A stretch of 64,000 nt of DNA, taken from positions 1,488,001 through 1,552,000 of the forward strand of contig CP012155.1 of NCBI GenBank assembly GCA_001602415.1, in the 5' to 3' direction. The notes beneath the pieces were generated by a model. It did not search any database, had not been told where the DNA came from, and saw only the letters and a program-made list of their open reading frames with translations. The DNA comes from Bacteroidetes bacterium UKL13-3. Its GTDB lineage: Bacteria > Bacteroidota > Bacteroidia > UKL13-3. The translations under genes and the position numbers were made by a program. Positions 28,146-37,297 of the stretch are shown piece by piece (positions within the stretch are counted from its first letter, which is position 1; each line of letters opens with the position of its first letter).

Positions 28146-28759
28146 TTACTTAAGTTATTATATGTTAAATAATTGATTAATAAGTTAAATGATGTAAGTA
28201 TTAAAATCTTTAAAACTTCTTAAAGTCAATAAATCTGCTGTATTTTTGGGGTTCATTTATAGATATGTCAAAGAGGCAGACATAAAAACACCACCCTCAT
28301 TTGGGGCTTTGACCCTAAGCTCAATTAATAATAGAAGCCGAGTATATCGTTTTCTATTTTTTGCTTATTTCTTTAGGAATAGAGCACAATTAGCTCATCA
28401 GGCCAAATGGGTTGATGTGCTGTTACCCAAATGTTCAACTTGGCAAAATTTAATACTTCATTTACTGCTTCCAAGAGCAAATCAAACTGTGCTTGAGGAG
28501 GTTGGCTTACAATCCTCATAAAGCGGAGCAGCATGGTTAGCCTATGATTAAGCATGTTTGACCGGTTAAAGTTCCGACAGGTGAAGGATTCACAAACAAG
28601 GCGAGAAAGCTATGATGATTTTCGAATTGGTTAACATCACCAATCTAATTAAAGCCACAGCAAGGGTTTTAAGACGGTAGTATTAGGAAATGGTTCCTTT
28701 ATTGTTGGATAGAATGAGGATAAAGACTTTGGGATGATTCACTTGTTTATAATTAAAAA
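28146..28759. other. 614-bp stretch with no confident gene
   Basis: The stretch is AT-rich at first (28146-28245), then has higher-complexity sequence. Two short frames (plus 28246-28521, minus 28373-28555) have no recognisable homology, no signal and no promoter. The minus frame (MLNHRLTMLLRFMRIVSQPP...) could be a decayed gene fragment, but I cannot name it. Confidence 0.4.
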
Positions 28760-30913
28760 TCAAGTATTTGTGTGAATTTTAAGCGAGTGTGTATTTAGTT
28801 GAATTAATTCTAAAGCTGTTTTACGAATATTTACAGAGGTTTGGTGTATTTCCCTTAGAAAATCATTTTGTACTAAATCATTTTCAGTAAGTGAGGTGTT
28901 GCGAGAAAGCTTAAACAATAACTCTTTACAGGTAATCTTTTCATATGTTTCTTTAAGAACAAACCATATGGAGCGAAGTTGTTTAAGTTGATCGTCCGAA
29001 AGGTTTTCGTTCGCTTCTAATTGATAGGACAGTGTAGCCAAATAGGAGTTAAGTTGATTGTTAAGAACCACTAAACGGTATAATAAATCGGCTTGTGTTT
29101 GTTTGCTTTTGGGTTCGGACAGCATTCGCTGAAATGCTGTAGTTAAATTAGCCGAACTAACATAAGAAGCCTTTCTTGACAAACGATAGGCTGATTGCGA
29201 CTCTTGATTTTGGCTGCTCCGTTCTACCATTTTTTTTAGATAGTTTACGTTTGATTTGAGCGTATCAACCACAGCTGTTTTTAATTGGTACGACTCCCAA
29301 GATGGAAACACAAAGTAGCTTCCTAATATTGCTGCACCTGCCCCAATAAAAGTATCAATGATACGTTCCCAGGCAACTGTTGAATCATTGTATGATGTGG
29401 TAAAGCTAAATACAATTAAAATATAGGGAGTCATAAATAATACACTTACCACATATTTTATCCTAATAAAACTGAAAGTAAGCAGCATGAATAATACTAA
29501 AAATCCAAACCGGGCTGCATCGGTTGGAAAAAACGTAAGCACTCCAAGTCCAATAATTCCTCCAATAACTGTTCCAATGATTCTTTCAATGTTTCGTTGT
29601 TTGGTAAGGCTGTAACCGGGTTTTAATATTACAATAATGGTGAGTAAAATCCAGTAACTGTGAGGACCTTCCGAAACGGTTAAGGTAAATACATAAGCCA
29701 GTAAACAAACAATTGCCACCCTTGCTGCATGTCTGCAATGATTTGAGGTTAGTGATAAGTTAGCTCGGAATAAATTCCAGTCAATCAATTGTCTATCCAC
29801 AAATCGTGTTAGATCTTTGCTGCGCAATATAGATAATTCGTTGGCCTTATGCTGGTAATCGTGCATTCGGTTGACCCGATAGGCTATATTTCTCAGGTTA
29901 ATTAAAATGCGTTTGAGTACCAGTACATTAACTCCTTCTCTTTCTGTGGTATCGATCTTTGATTTTATGAGTGTGAGATCCAGTAAGAAATCATGCTTTA
30001 CTCTAATTTTTTGATGATTGTGTATGCCTTCTCCGATATGCTCCAATTCTTCAGCAAGTTTAATAATTACCTTGTGAAACAATTCAAGTATTCCTTTATC
30101 AGCAAATGTTAGTCTTATACTTTCATACTTATAGTGCGTAGCATTAATTTGTTCGTACAAATCAACCAAATCCACAAATGTTAACACTAACTTACGACCA
30201 TTGAGTGAAGTATCGTTCAATAGTTTTCGAGTTCTAAATAAAATATCTCGTACATTTTGTTGTTGCTGGTTGATGATTACCTGTTGGTTAAGCGTTTTCT
30301 TGTAGTTCTCATCAATCACCGAATCTTCATTATAAAACTCTGCTTTGATGCGCATAAAGGCGGCCACTTCCAAAATACATTCTCCCAAAGTTTGTTCTGC
30401 AGCTCTGTAGGGCAAAAGACCTTGACTAATGATACTTAATAAAAAGTACCAAATGCCACCTCCAAGTAAAAAGGTTGCGTATAAAAATGTTTGCTGCCAA
30501 GTAAGTTGGGTATCAATCCCCAAAACCATTACTACCAAAACCGATACACCAACGGCTGCAGCTCGGGCACCAAAAATATTTAACATGGATAGTAGGAAAC
30601 AGCTTACCCCAATGAATAATGCCAAAACCCAAGGATAGTAGGTAAGTAATCCTGTAGAAATAGCCATTAAAAAACTTAGACCAATAGTAATAAGCATAGC
30701 ATTTCTTCGGTGCTCGGGTGGACCGGGATTGTCAGGAATGCTAGTACCCAACGCACCAAGCGATAAGGTGATACCTACTTCAATATAATTAAAATGATAA
30801 CAAATAATAGATGGCAACAAAATGCCTAGGGTTATGCGAAAACCATCACTAAAATACTGGCTGTATAAAAATTGTTTAAGCTGTTTGGATGATTGCTCTA
30901 AAGATTTGGGCAT
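28760..30913 (-). CDS. FUSC/YccS-like membrane protein
   Basis: 717 aa from the ATG at 30913 (PKSLEQSSKQLKQFLYSQYF). The longer reading to 30994 would run through the cold-shock gene's terminator hairpin, so it is rejected. Two six-helix membrane blocks (~35-190 and ~395-530) flank a cytoplasmic helical region, as in the YccS/YhfK and aromatic acid exporter (FUSC) family. The second block has ARVAIVCLLAYVFT...YWILLTIIVILKPGYS...ERIIGTVIGGIIG, the hallmark FUSC motif. A transport role is likely; the substrate is unknown. Confidence 0.88.
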   Translation of the reverse strand: MPKSLEQSSKQLKQFLYSQYFSDGFRITLGILLPSIICYHFNYIEVGITLSLGALGTSIPDNPGPPEHRRNAMLITIGLSFLMAISTGLLTYYPWVLALFIGVSCFLLSMLNIFGARAAAVGVSVLVVMVLGIDTQLTWQQTFLYATFLLGGGIWYFLLSIISQGLLPYRAAEQTLGECILEVAAFMRIKAEFYNEDSVIDENYKKTLNQQVIINQQQQNVRDILFRTRKLLNDTSLNGRKLVLTFVDLVDLYEQINATHYKYESIRLTFADKGILELFHKVIIKLAEELEHIGEGIHNHQKIRVKHDFLLDLTLIKSKIDTTEREGVNVLVLKRILINLRNIAYRVNRMHDYQHKANELSILRSKDLTRFVDRQLIDWNLFRANLSLTSNHCRHAARVAIVCLLAYVFTLTVSEGPHSYWILLTIIVILKPGYSLTKQRNIERIIGTVIGGIIGLGVLTFFPTDAARFGFLVLFMLLTFSFIRIKYVVSVLFMTPYILIVFSFTTSYNDSTVAWERIIDTFIGAGAAILGSYFVFPSWESYQLKTAVVDTLKSNVNYLKKMVERSSQNQESQSAYRLSRKASYVSSANLTTAFQRMLSEPKSKQTQADLLYRLVVLNNQLNSYLATLSYQLEANENLSDDQLKQLRSIWFVLKETYEKITCKELLFKLSRNTSLTENDLVQNDFLREIHQTSVNIRKTALELIQLNTHSLKIHTNT

Positions 30914-30969
30914 GAGTTGCTTCTTACAATACATCTTCAAAAGTATGGATTTAAAGGTATGAAAAGGGC

Positions 30970-31004
30970 AAAAAAAAACATGCTCCCAGAGCATGTTTTT
31001 TTTT
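30970..31004 (-). terminator. Rho-independent terminator of the cold-shock gene
   Basis: A9-CATGCTC-CCA-GAGCATG-T9 forms a perfect 16-bp inverted repeat with a 3-base loop. On the minus strand the stem is followed by nine U's, 25 bases past the csp stop codon. Confidence 0.93.
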
Positions 31005-31028
31005 CAACAAATAGGTAATAATGTAATA

Positions 31029-31223
31029 TTATATAACACTAACGTTTACTGCATTCATGCCACGTGGACCTGATTGAGTTTCGTAACTTACTTTGTCGTT
31101 TTCGCGGATTTCGCTTTTCAAACCTGATACGTGAACGAAAATATCTTTTTCGTTGCTGTCATTTGGAGTGATGAATCCAAAGCCTTTCGTTTCATTGAAA
31201 AACTTTACTGTTCCTTCTTGCAT
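31029..31223 (-). CDS. Cold-shock domain protein (CspA family)
   Basis: 64 aa from the ATG at 31223 (QEGTVKFFNETKGFGFI), the standard start. RNP1 (KGFGFI) and RNP2 (DIFVHVSGL) are intact and bind single-stranded RNA or DNA. It acts as an RNA chaperone in the cytoplasm. A minus-strand TATATTTG at 31332-31339 could be its -7 box, giving an ~100-base leader like those of cold-inducible csp genes. Confidence 0.95.
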   Translation of the reverse strand: MQEGTVKFFNETKGFGFITPNDSNEKDIFVHVSGLKSEIRENDKVSYETQSGPRGMNAVNVSVI

Positions 31224-31338
31224 TGTATTTTGTATTAAATGAGTCCGCAAGGTAGGTATAATTCGTTCGCAAACAATCTTTTTCTTTAAAATAACTGTTT
31301 AAATGATATTAATCATCGTAATTTACAACAGCAAATAT

Positions 31339-31713
31339 ATGAATACACATCACCGAGATACCATATTAATCAGCCTTCGTCCAGATATTACCATTGATAT
31401 TGAACGAGAATCATTGCCCGAAGAAAAATTTCAGCAACATACACTCCGGCCCATTTTAAAATTTCAAAATGCAGTGATTATGGAGTACTTCATAGCTAAA
31501 ACAGCATCGAGTAACATTCCTATTAATGTTCATGAGCGGTCGTTATTTGTAGAAAATATCATTCGAAAGGATTTAGTATTGCGCAATCAACTCATTGGAT
31601 TGGTTGCAGGATTGTTTAATTCCGAAGAGTTTGCTTTTTACTTGCAACATGTTTCTACTTTGAATAAACGAATTACGCAGCTACTTATTAAACGCTTACA
31701 AGATCAGTTTTGA
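31339..31713 (+). CDS. Small conserved Bacteroidota protein (annotated 'glyoxalase')
   Basis: 124 aa from the ATG at 31339. The pattern EEKFQQHTLRPILKFQNAVIMEYF...ERSLFVENIIRKDLVLRNQLIGLVAGLFNSEEFAFYL...LNKRITQLLIKRL matches a short helical family usually labelled glyoxalase in Bacteroidota. I see no glyoxalase metal residues, so the enzyme name is not supported. It is followed after 5 bases by a decayed Crp/Fnr gene, with which it probably once formed an operon. Confidence 0.75.
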   Translation: MNTHHRDTILISLRPDITIDIERESLPEEKFQQHTLRPILKFQNAVIMEYFIAKTASSNIPINVHERSLFVENIIRKDLVLRNQLIGLVAGLFNSEEFAFYLQHVSTLNKRITQLLIKRLQDQF

Positions 31714-31718
31714 AATCG

Positions 31719-32308
31719 ATGGATTGTTTCGATGATAATTTATTATTGAAAACGTTGGCGACAGCCATACATCCACTCGATGATACAGAGTGGCAAGCTT
31801 TTGAACGCGTTTGGACGCCCATGTAGGCTCATAGAAAAGAAGTGCTTACTTCTGCTGACGACACTGAGAAGTATTTGTATTTTGTGACGTAGGGAATACA
31901 GAGGGTGTTTTATTTAGATGATGAAAACTGCGAAGCAACGCTGGTATTTACCTATGCTCCATCTTTTGGGGTGTATTAGATTCACTTTTGTTGCAACAGC
32001 CCTCCAAGTACTATTACGAAACACTAACAACATCTAAGTTTTTGAGGACTTCGTATGCAGATATTCATTCCTTGATGAGACAATATTGTGGAGTGGAGGC
32101 TCTGATCCGAAAAGGCTTAACCGCAGCAACATCCTGAGTGTTGGAAAGATTGGTTGAATTGCAATGTTATACAGCCGAGCAGCGTTTTCGTAAGTTACTG
32201 CAGCGCAGTCCGCATGTTTTGCAGCTTATTCCACATAAATACTTGGCCAATTATTTAGGAATGGACCCCACCAACTTCAGTAAATTAATGAACAAAATTA
32301 TACTATAA
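31719..32308 (+). pseudogene. Decayed Crp/Fnr-family transcriptional regulator
   Basis: Translation from 31719 gives a recognisable cyclic-nucleotide-binding regulator (LATAIHPLDDTEWQAF, then EKYLYFV, GIQRVFYLDDENCEATLVF, YAPSFG). It has in-frame TAG codons at 31824 and 31890 and a TAG at 31977. A frameshift near 31965-31976 moves the reading to the second frame, which gives DSLLLQQPSKYYYETLTTS, then a TGA at 32135, LLQRSPHVLQLIPHKYLANYLGM and the HTH end TNFSKLMNK. With several independent lesions it is a true pseudogene rather than one sequencing error. Confidence 0.85.
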
Positions 32309-32476
32309 TACGATACCCCAATCATATCTTTAAGTATTGCAGTGTAATTGGCGTAAACAGTCATTTTCCCAAAAGCTTTGGGTGGGGGCATTATACCATT
32401 CATGTTTTGACTATTTTAAAATTAGAATTGGTATAATTTTTTACATAATAATCCTCAGCATCCTTTATTTTGCGGC

Positions 32477-34267
32477 ATGTTTACGGCTCACCTTAAAAGC
32501 ATTATTGGCAGTTTACCCGACACCCCTGGTATATATAAATACTATGATTCCGATGGTGTACTTATCTATATAGGCAAAGCCAAAAAACTCAAGAAGCGCG
32601 TTTCTTCTTACTTCACCAAAACACACGAAAGCAGGAAAACAGTCGTAATGGTGAGTAAAATTGCCGATATTCAGTTTACTTTGGTTGATACAGAAATTGA
32701 CGCATTGCTCCTTGAAAATTCTTTAATTAAAACCTTTCAACCAAGGTTTAATATCAGTTTACGAGATGATAAAACATATCCGTGGATTTGCATTAAGCGA
32801 GAACGTTTTCCTCGAATATTCTCCACACGACAATACATAAGAGATGGATCTGAGTATTTCGGGCCGTATGCTTCTGGACCTATGATGTATACCATTTTAG
32901 ATACCATTAAAGGTCTTTATCCTTTGCGAAACTGCAACTTAAATCTATCCGAATCCAATATAATGGAGGGGAAATTTAAAGCCTGTTTGGAATATCAAAT
33001 TGGAAATTGCAAAGCTCCTTGCATTGGTTTACAATTGGAGGAAAATTACAACGAAACGGTTAAACAGATAAAAAGTATTTTAAAAGGAAATATTGGAATT
33101 GTTGAACAACAACTCAAACAACAAATGCTGGAGGCCGCCTCTCAACTGCGTTTTGAGGAGGCTGCCTTACTTAAAAAGAAATTAGATTTACTGAAAAACT
33201 ATCAAAGCAAATCAACCATTGTCAGTTCCATTCCAAATGATGTTGATGTGTTTAGTATTGTAACCGATGATAAGTTTGCCTTTGTTAACTTTTTGAAAGT
33301 ATCAAACGGAATGATTATTCAAACCCAAACGTTTGAGCTCAAGAAAAAATTAGAGGAAACAAATGAGGAATTACTGGAATTTGCCATTGGAGAGGTACGC
33401 GAGCAATACAAAAGCTTGTCGATAGAAGTAATTATTCCCTTTCCCCTTGACTTGGAGGATGATCGCATCACGTTCACCATACCCAAAACAGGCGACAAGA
33501 AAAAGCTGCTCGATTTATCTCTTAAAAATGCGTTGTATTATAAAAAAGAGAAATTGTCGCAATATGAAAAACTCAATCCTGAGTTGAAAGTGGATAGGGT
33601 TTTAACACAAATGAAGCAAGATTTACGACTAACCGAATTACCACGACACATTGAATGTTTTGATAACTCCAATATTCAAGGAGCCTATCCTGTTTCGGCA
33701 ATGGTAGTGTTTAAAGATGCTAAGCCAAGTAAAAAAGATTACCGTCATTTTAATGTGCAAACCGTTGTTGGTCCAAATGATTTCGCCACCATGCGCGAAG
33801 TGATTCACCGAAGATACAAACGCATGATGGAAGAAAACCAGCCGCTACCCAATCTCATTATTGTTGATGGAGGGAAAGGTCAGCTAAGTTCTGCCATTGA
33901 AAGTTTACAAGAGCTTGGTTTGTATGGTAAAGTTCCCATTCTAGGTATAGCCAAACGTTTAGAAGAGTTGTATTATCCCGATGACGAACTGCCTCTTTAC
34001 ATCGACAAAAAATCAGAAACATTAAAAATAATCCAGCAACTGCGTGATGAAGCGCATAGATTTGGTATTACGCATCATCGCAACAGAAGGAGCAAAGGAT
34101 CCGTTCAGTCCGAATTAGATGCCATTAAAGGAATAGGAGCGGAAACCAAAAAAATGCTCTTGAAGGAATTGAAGTCCGTTAAAAAAATCAAAGAGAGTGA
34201 GATTAGTATTTTGCAGAACATCATCGGAAAATCAAAAGGAAAACTCGTTTGGAAATACTTTCATTAA
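32477..34267 (+). CDS. uvrC: Excinuclease ABC subunit C
   Basis: 596 aa. The N-terminal GIY-YIG nuclease (residues ~14-95: PGIYKYYDSDGVLIYIGKAKKLKKRVSSYF) makes the 3' incision. A UvrB-binding UVR motif (~200-235) follows, then an RNase H-like nuclease (ECFDNSNIQGAYPVSAMVVF ... LIIVDGGKGQLSSA) for the 5' cut, and a C-terminal helix-hairpin-helix (IKGIGAETKKMLLKEL). It acts in nucleotide excision repair. uvrA and uvrB are not in the window. Confidence 0.96.
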   Translation: MFTAHLKSIIGSLPDTPGIYKYYDSDGVLIYIGKAKKLKKRVSSYFTKTHESRKTVVMVSKIADIQFTLVDTEIDALLLENSLIKTFQPRFNISLRDDKTYPWICIKRERFPRIFSTRQYIRDGSEYFGPYASGPMMYTILDTIKGLYPLRNCNLNLSESNIMEGKFKACLEYQIGNCKAPCIGLQLEENYNETVKQIKSILKGNIGIVEQQLKQQMLEAASQLRFEEAALLKKKLDLLKNYQSKSTIVSSIPNDVDVFSIVTDDKFAFVNFLKVSNGMIIQTQTFELKKKLEETNEELLEFAIGEVREQYKSLSIEVIIPFPLDLEDDRITFTIPKTGDKKKLLDLSLKNALYYKKEKLSQYEKLNPELKVDRVLTQMKQDLRLTELPRHIECFDNSNIQGAYPVSAMVVFKDAKPSKKDYRHFNVQTVVGPNDFATMREVIHRRYKRMMEENQPLPNLIIVDGGKGQLSSAIESLQELGLYGKVPILGIAKRLEELYYPDDELPLYIDKKSETLKIIQQLRDEAHRFGITHHRNRRSKGSVQSELDAIKGIGAETKKMLLKELKSVKKIKESEISILQNIIGKSKGKLVWKYFH

Positions 34268-34273
34268 AATTAA

Positions 34274-34306
34274 TTTGACATTAAGCAACCTAATTCACTA
34301 TATTTG
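34274..34306 (+). promoter_or_regulatory. Promoter of the T9SS cargo gene
   Basis: TTTG (34274-34277), a 21-base spacer, then TATATTTG (34299-34306). The expected start is near 34313, which excludes the in-frame start at 34304 and supports the ATG at 34334. Confidence 0.6.
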
Positions 34307-34333
34307 AAGTTAAACATAAAATTTTTAATAAAA

Positions 34334-35035
34334 ATGAAAAAACTATTACTCTCTATTTTTACACTTGTTAGTGTAGCAGCTTTCGCCCAAAAAGATCTTG
34401 ACATCACATTATTATCGCCCGCGGATAGTGCTGAAATCAATTCTGGAAAAGCAATTTCTGTTGCATTCTATGTTAAAAATACGGGCAGCACTCCTATACT
34501 TGCTACCGATACTTTCCGAGTTAACTTAATTTTGGCACTATCTTCAACCAGAATTATTCCATTAGGCGCATTCTCAATTGGAAAGTCCTTAAATGCTGGT
34601 GATTCTGCTATTTATGCTCCAACAAACCCGATTGGTGTTACGTTTGCTAACGATGTAAATAATGCTCTTTTTATTATTACTGTCGAATTTAAAGACACCA
34701 TTGCGAATGTTGATCCAAACGATTCAAATGATGTAGATTTATCAATTGTGAATTTACGCGTTATCAAAACAAGTGTAGCAGAGTTAAACAACTTAGCATC
34801 TTCGGTATCTGCTTTTCCAAACCCGGCTAATACTGAGTTCACCATTACCATGAAATCAACAGATGCAACCGTTGAAGTTATGGATGTAACTGGTAAATTA
34901 ATTAACACGTATCCTATTGTATTAGGCGAAGGTAAAATGGATGTAAGTAACTTTAACAACGGAGTTTACTTTTACCAAATTAAAACTTCAGCTAATGAAA
35001 CAGTGAAATCAGGTAAGTTTACTGTGAGTCACTAA
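34334..35035 (+). CDS. Secreted protein with T9SS C-terminal sorting domain
   Basis: 233 aa from the ATG at 34334. The signal peptide is KKLLLSIFTLVSVAAFAQ. Residues ~20-140 form a CARDB-like beta domain (SAEINSGKAISVAFYVKNTGSTPI ... NVDPNDSNDVDLSI). A Por sorting domain follows (FPNPANTEFTITM, VMDVTGKLINTYP, NGVYFYQIKTS...KSGKFTVSH). It should be exported to the surface or medium. A promoter and a terminator bracket it, so it is monocistronic. Confidence 0.85.
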   Translation: MKKLLLSIFTLVSVAAFAQKDLDITLLSPADSAEINSGKAISVAFYVKNTGSTPILATDTFRVNLILALSSTRIIPLGAFSIGKSLNAGDSAIYAPTNPIGVTFANDVNNALFIITVEFKDTIANVDPNDSNDVDLSIVNLRVIKTSVAELNNLASSVSAFPNPANTEFTITMKSTDATVEVMDVTGKLINTYPIVLGEGKMDVSNFNNGVYFYQIKTSANETVKSGKFTVSH

Positions 35036-35052
35036 TATTTTCAACGAATTTT

Positions 35053-35088
35053 AAAAGGCTGAAATCCATTATGGTTTCAGCCTTTTTT
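35053..35088 (+). terminator. Rho-independent terminator after the T9SS cargo gene
   Basis: AAAAGGCTGAAA (35053-35064) pairs with TTTCAGCCTTTT (35075-35086) across a 10-base loop and runs into a T tract. Confidence 0.9.
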
Positions 35089-35121
35089 ATATACTTAGAT
35101 AAATATTTTCATACAAAAAGT

Positions 35122-35150
35122 TTTGCAAATGGAAAGTATGTTTATATTTG
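35122..35150 (+). promoter_or_regulatory. Promoter of tRNA-Arg
   Basis: TATATTTG at 35143-35150 is a good -7 element 16 bases before the tRNA. A TTTG at 35122-35125 lies 17 bases upstream of it, slightly closer than usual. Confidence 0.55.
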
Positions 35151-35166
35151 CAGCCCACTAATTAAT

Positions 35167-35243
35167 GGTTTTGTAGCTCAATTGGATAGAGCATCTCACT
35201 ACGGATGAGAAGGTTTGGGGTTCGAATCCCTACAAGACCACCA
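35167..35243 (+). tRNA. tRNA-Arg (anticodon ACG)
   Basis: A complete cloverleaf. Acceptor GGTTTTG pairs with CAAGACC (one G-U), the D-arm is GCTC/GAGC, anticodon stem TCTCA/TGAGA holds loop CTACGGA (anticodon ACG, read as ICG for CGN Arg codons), and the T-loop is TTCGAAT. Discriminator A and an encoded CCA (35241-35243) are present. tRNA genes are frequent integration sites, but no integrase or direct repeat of the 3' end is seen. Confidence 0.95.
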
Positions 35244-35274
35244 AAGCGTTTCAGGTAACTGAAGCGCTTTTTTT
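35243..35274 (+). terminator. Terminator immediately after tRNA-Arg
   Basis: AAAGCGTTTCAG / CTGAAGCGCTTT (12 bp with one wobble) with GTAA loop, followed by T's. The stem begins within the tRNA CCA end. Confidence 0.88.
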
Positions 35275-35591
35275 ATGCCACTAAACTTGTTTCTTGATAC
35301 CCTATTTCTCTTAACCGATGAAAAAACAGCAGCTACTATAATTTGTAGCAGTTATGTGCAAGAACAGGTTATCAGTTAACAACAGCTTTCTAAAAGAATA
35401 AATACCTAATACATTCCATTTTTAATAAATACCCTCAGCATAGTATCGATTTCAGCATTCTATTATTTTGATGCTATTGATTTTTTACCATAACCCAATG
35501 CTATTTTAATCGGGTTAAACGGTTTGTGATTTTAATTTTTGCATATCGGGTTTAAATGAAAGGCCAACTTTTTGTAGTTTATGCTCGTTTT
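35275..35591. other. 317-bp AT-rich stretch without a gene
   Basis: No open frame with homology. It holds a short GCTAC/GTAGC inverted repeat near 35333 and two copies of ATCGGGTTTA/ATCGGGTTAA-like words. It probably contains the erased 5' part of the ClC gene whose tail follows. Confidence 0.35.
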
Positions 35592-35876
35592 TAAAATGAG
35601 TTTTTGGCCGTAATAAGCGGTTCACCGATCGATTTATTTGCTGGATTAGGATTTATTGCAGTGTTTGCCGGAGCTGTTAATAAACCTATAGCCTGCACTT
35701 TAATGGGCATTGAATTATTTGGGACAGAGTATACGGTTTATTTTGCCATTGCTTGTTTTACGGCTTACTATTTTAGCGGGCATTCAGGTATATACCATTC
35801 TCAACAGTTGGCTGTTTCAAAATTTCATCAAGAAAAGGAAGCAGAATTAACACCCATAGAAACGAAAGAAACGTAA
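35592..35876 (+). pseudogene. C-terminal remnant of a ClC chloride channel/transporter
   Basis: About 93 residues remain: [29 protein letters not shown], then [23 protein letters not shown], the conserved final helices of bacterial ClC proteins. The stop TAA at 35592-35594 is immediately upstream in frame, no ATG is available (only TTG at 35604), and the ~300 residues forming most of the ion pathway are missing. It cannot be a working channel. Confidence 0.8.
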
Positions 35877-35891
35877 CAATCTCTTGTTAAA

Positions 35892-37193
35892 CTATCCTTT
35901 TGCGAAGAGCCATTTGCCAATTTCTTTGTAACTTGGTTTCTTTCCGTACATCAAAATACCTATGCGGTAAATTCGGCCCGCAAGCCAAACCGTGAAAATA
36001 AATCCGGCAATCATACAACCCATTGATAGGAATAATTCCCAATTGGGCACGCCAAATGGCATGCGCACCATCATTACAACGGGTGAGGTGAATGGGATAA
36101 TGGATAACCAAAATGCCATTACACCATTTGGGTTGCTAATAACAGCACTTTGCGCCAACACAATTGCCAAAACCAAGGGCATGGTTACAGGGAGCATAAA
36201 CTGTTGCGTGTCGGTTTCGTTATCAACAGCAGAACCAATTGCAGCAAATAAGGCACCGTAAAACAAATAACCGGTGATGAAGTAAAATAAAAACACAGAT
36301 GCTAAATATGTATAATTAAAACTGAGCAAAGCTGTAATAAATGATCCCGACTCGCTCATGTCATTTCCACTTTGAGCCAAGGCTCCCTGAGCTTCGGGAG
36401 ATACAGTCATTTGCGAAGCCATCATTCCAGATGTGCCACCACCCAATAATGCAATAAGTCCCATCCAAATAATAAACTGCGTAAGACCAACCAAGGCTAT
36501 ACCTATAATTTTACCCATCATCAGTTCAAAAGGTTTGAGTGAGGAAATAATAACCTCAACAATACGGTTTGTTTTTTCTTCAATAACCCCACGCATTACT
36601 TGCACGCCATACAAAAAGATAAACATGTAAATTAATAAAGCGGCTGCAAATCCAATTGCACTACTGGCGGCCGCACTGCTACTTTTTGCACCGGTTTCGG
36701 TTGCCTTGGCAGTATTTATACGAATATGTACATTATTTACTTCCTCAATTTGAGAAGCAGTTACACCAATGTGTTCTAGTTTCCGTTTTTTGAGTACATC
36801 TGCTAATTGTGTTTCGATATAACTTACCGTTGTTAAACTGGGTTGATCAACAGCAACAAGATCAATTTTGTGGAGAGCAGAATCATGCAGCGTAAGCAGT
36901 GCGTAGTAGTTTCCTTCCTCTAAAAATGTTTTGATGTTTTTCTCGTCAGTCACATCTCCATAAATAAATTTGATGGTTTCTTTCGAGTTAAGTTTGGCTG
37001 TATAGGCTCCACTTTGATCGGCAACATAAATACGTTTTTCCGACTCTCCAATATCTCTGTTAATAGCAAAATAAATAATGATGCCATAAAATGCTGAAAT
37101 GAGAAGAGGAGCGGCAATCGTCATAATAATAAACGATTTTTTGCGCACTCTACTAAGGTATTCGCGTTTAATGACTAAAAAAATTTTATTCAT
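35892..37193 (-). CDS. ABC-2 type transporter permease (NatB-like)
   Basis: 433 aa. It starts NKIFLVIKREYLSRVRKKSFIIM, the typical opening of Bacteroidota NatB-like permeases. One N-terminal helix (~20-42), a large extracytoplasmic domain (~45-165) and five or six C-terminal helices (~175-420) with GVIEEKTNRIVEVIISSLKPFELMMGKIIG are present. It needs an ATPase; none is adjacent, and the best candidate is the NatA-like gene at 19762-20697. Substrate unknown (the family is linked to Na+ or drug export). Confidence 0.88.
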   Translation of the reverse strand: MNKIFLVIKREYLSRVRKKSFIIMTIAAPLLISAFYGIIIYFAINRDIGESEKRIYVADQSGAYTAKLNSKETIKFIYGDVTDEKNIKTFLEEGNYYALLTLHDSALHKIDLVAVDQPSLTTVSYIETQLADVLKKRKLEHIGVTASQIEEVNNVHIRINTAKATETGAKSSSAAASSAIGFAAALLIYMFIFLYGVQVMRGVIEEKTNRIVEVIISSLKPFELMMGKIIGIALVGLTQFIIWMGLIALLGGGTSGMMASQMTVSPEAQGALAQSGNDMSESGSFITALLSFNYTYLASVFLFYFITGYLFYGALFAAIGSAVDNETDTQQFMLPVTMPLVLAIVLAQSAVISNPNGVMAFWLSIIPFTSPVVMMVRMPFGVPNWELFLSMGCMIAGFIFTVWLAGRIYRIGILMYGKKPSYKEIGKWLFAKG

Positions 37194-37259
37194 AGTGGTT
37201 TAATAACTAGCCAAATATAAGGGGAATGTAAGATAAAAAAATAATAAGAAAAGATAAAC

Positions 37260-37297
37260 GGTGGCTTCAATCGTTCCCTGCGGGAAGCTCAGCCACC
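37260..37297. other. Imperfect hairpin in the 37194-37476 intergenic stretch
   Basis: GGTGGCT (37260-37266) pairs with AGCCACC (37291-37297), and an inner TTCCC-TGC-GGGAA stem fills the loop. There is no T tract, so it is not a standard terminator. It could be a leftover of a mobile element near the ISAon1 fragment. The rest of 37194-37476 shows no gene. Confidence 0.35.

Noticed and set aside
28246-28521. 91-codon plus-strand frame
   Set aside because: No recognisable protein, no promoter, and it overlaps an equally plausible minus frame; likely chance.
35604-35876. Full small membrane protein from the TTG at 35604
   Set aside because: It aligns with only the last helices of ClC and the rest of the channel is missing, so it is a remnant.
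37260-37297. Terminator
   Set aside because: Hairpin lacks a T tract on either strand.
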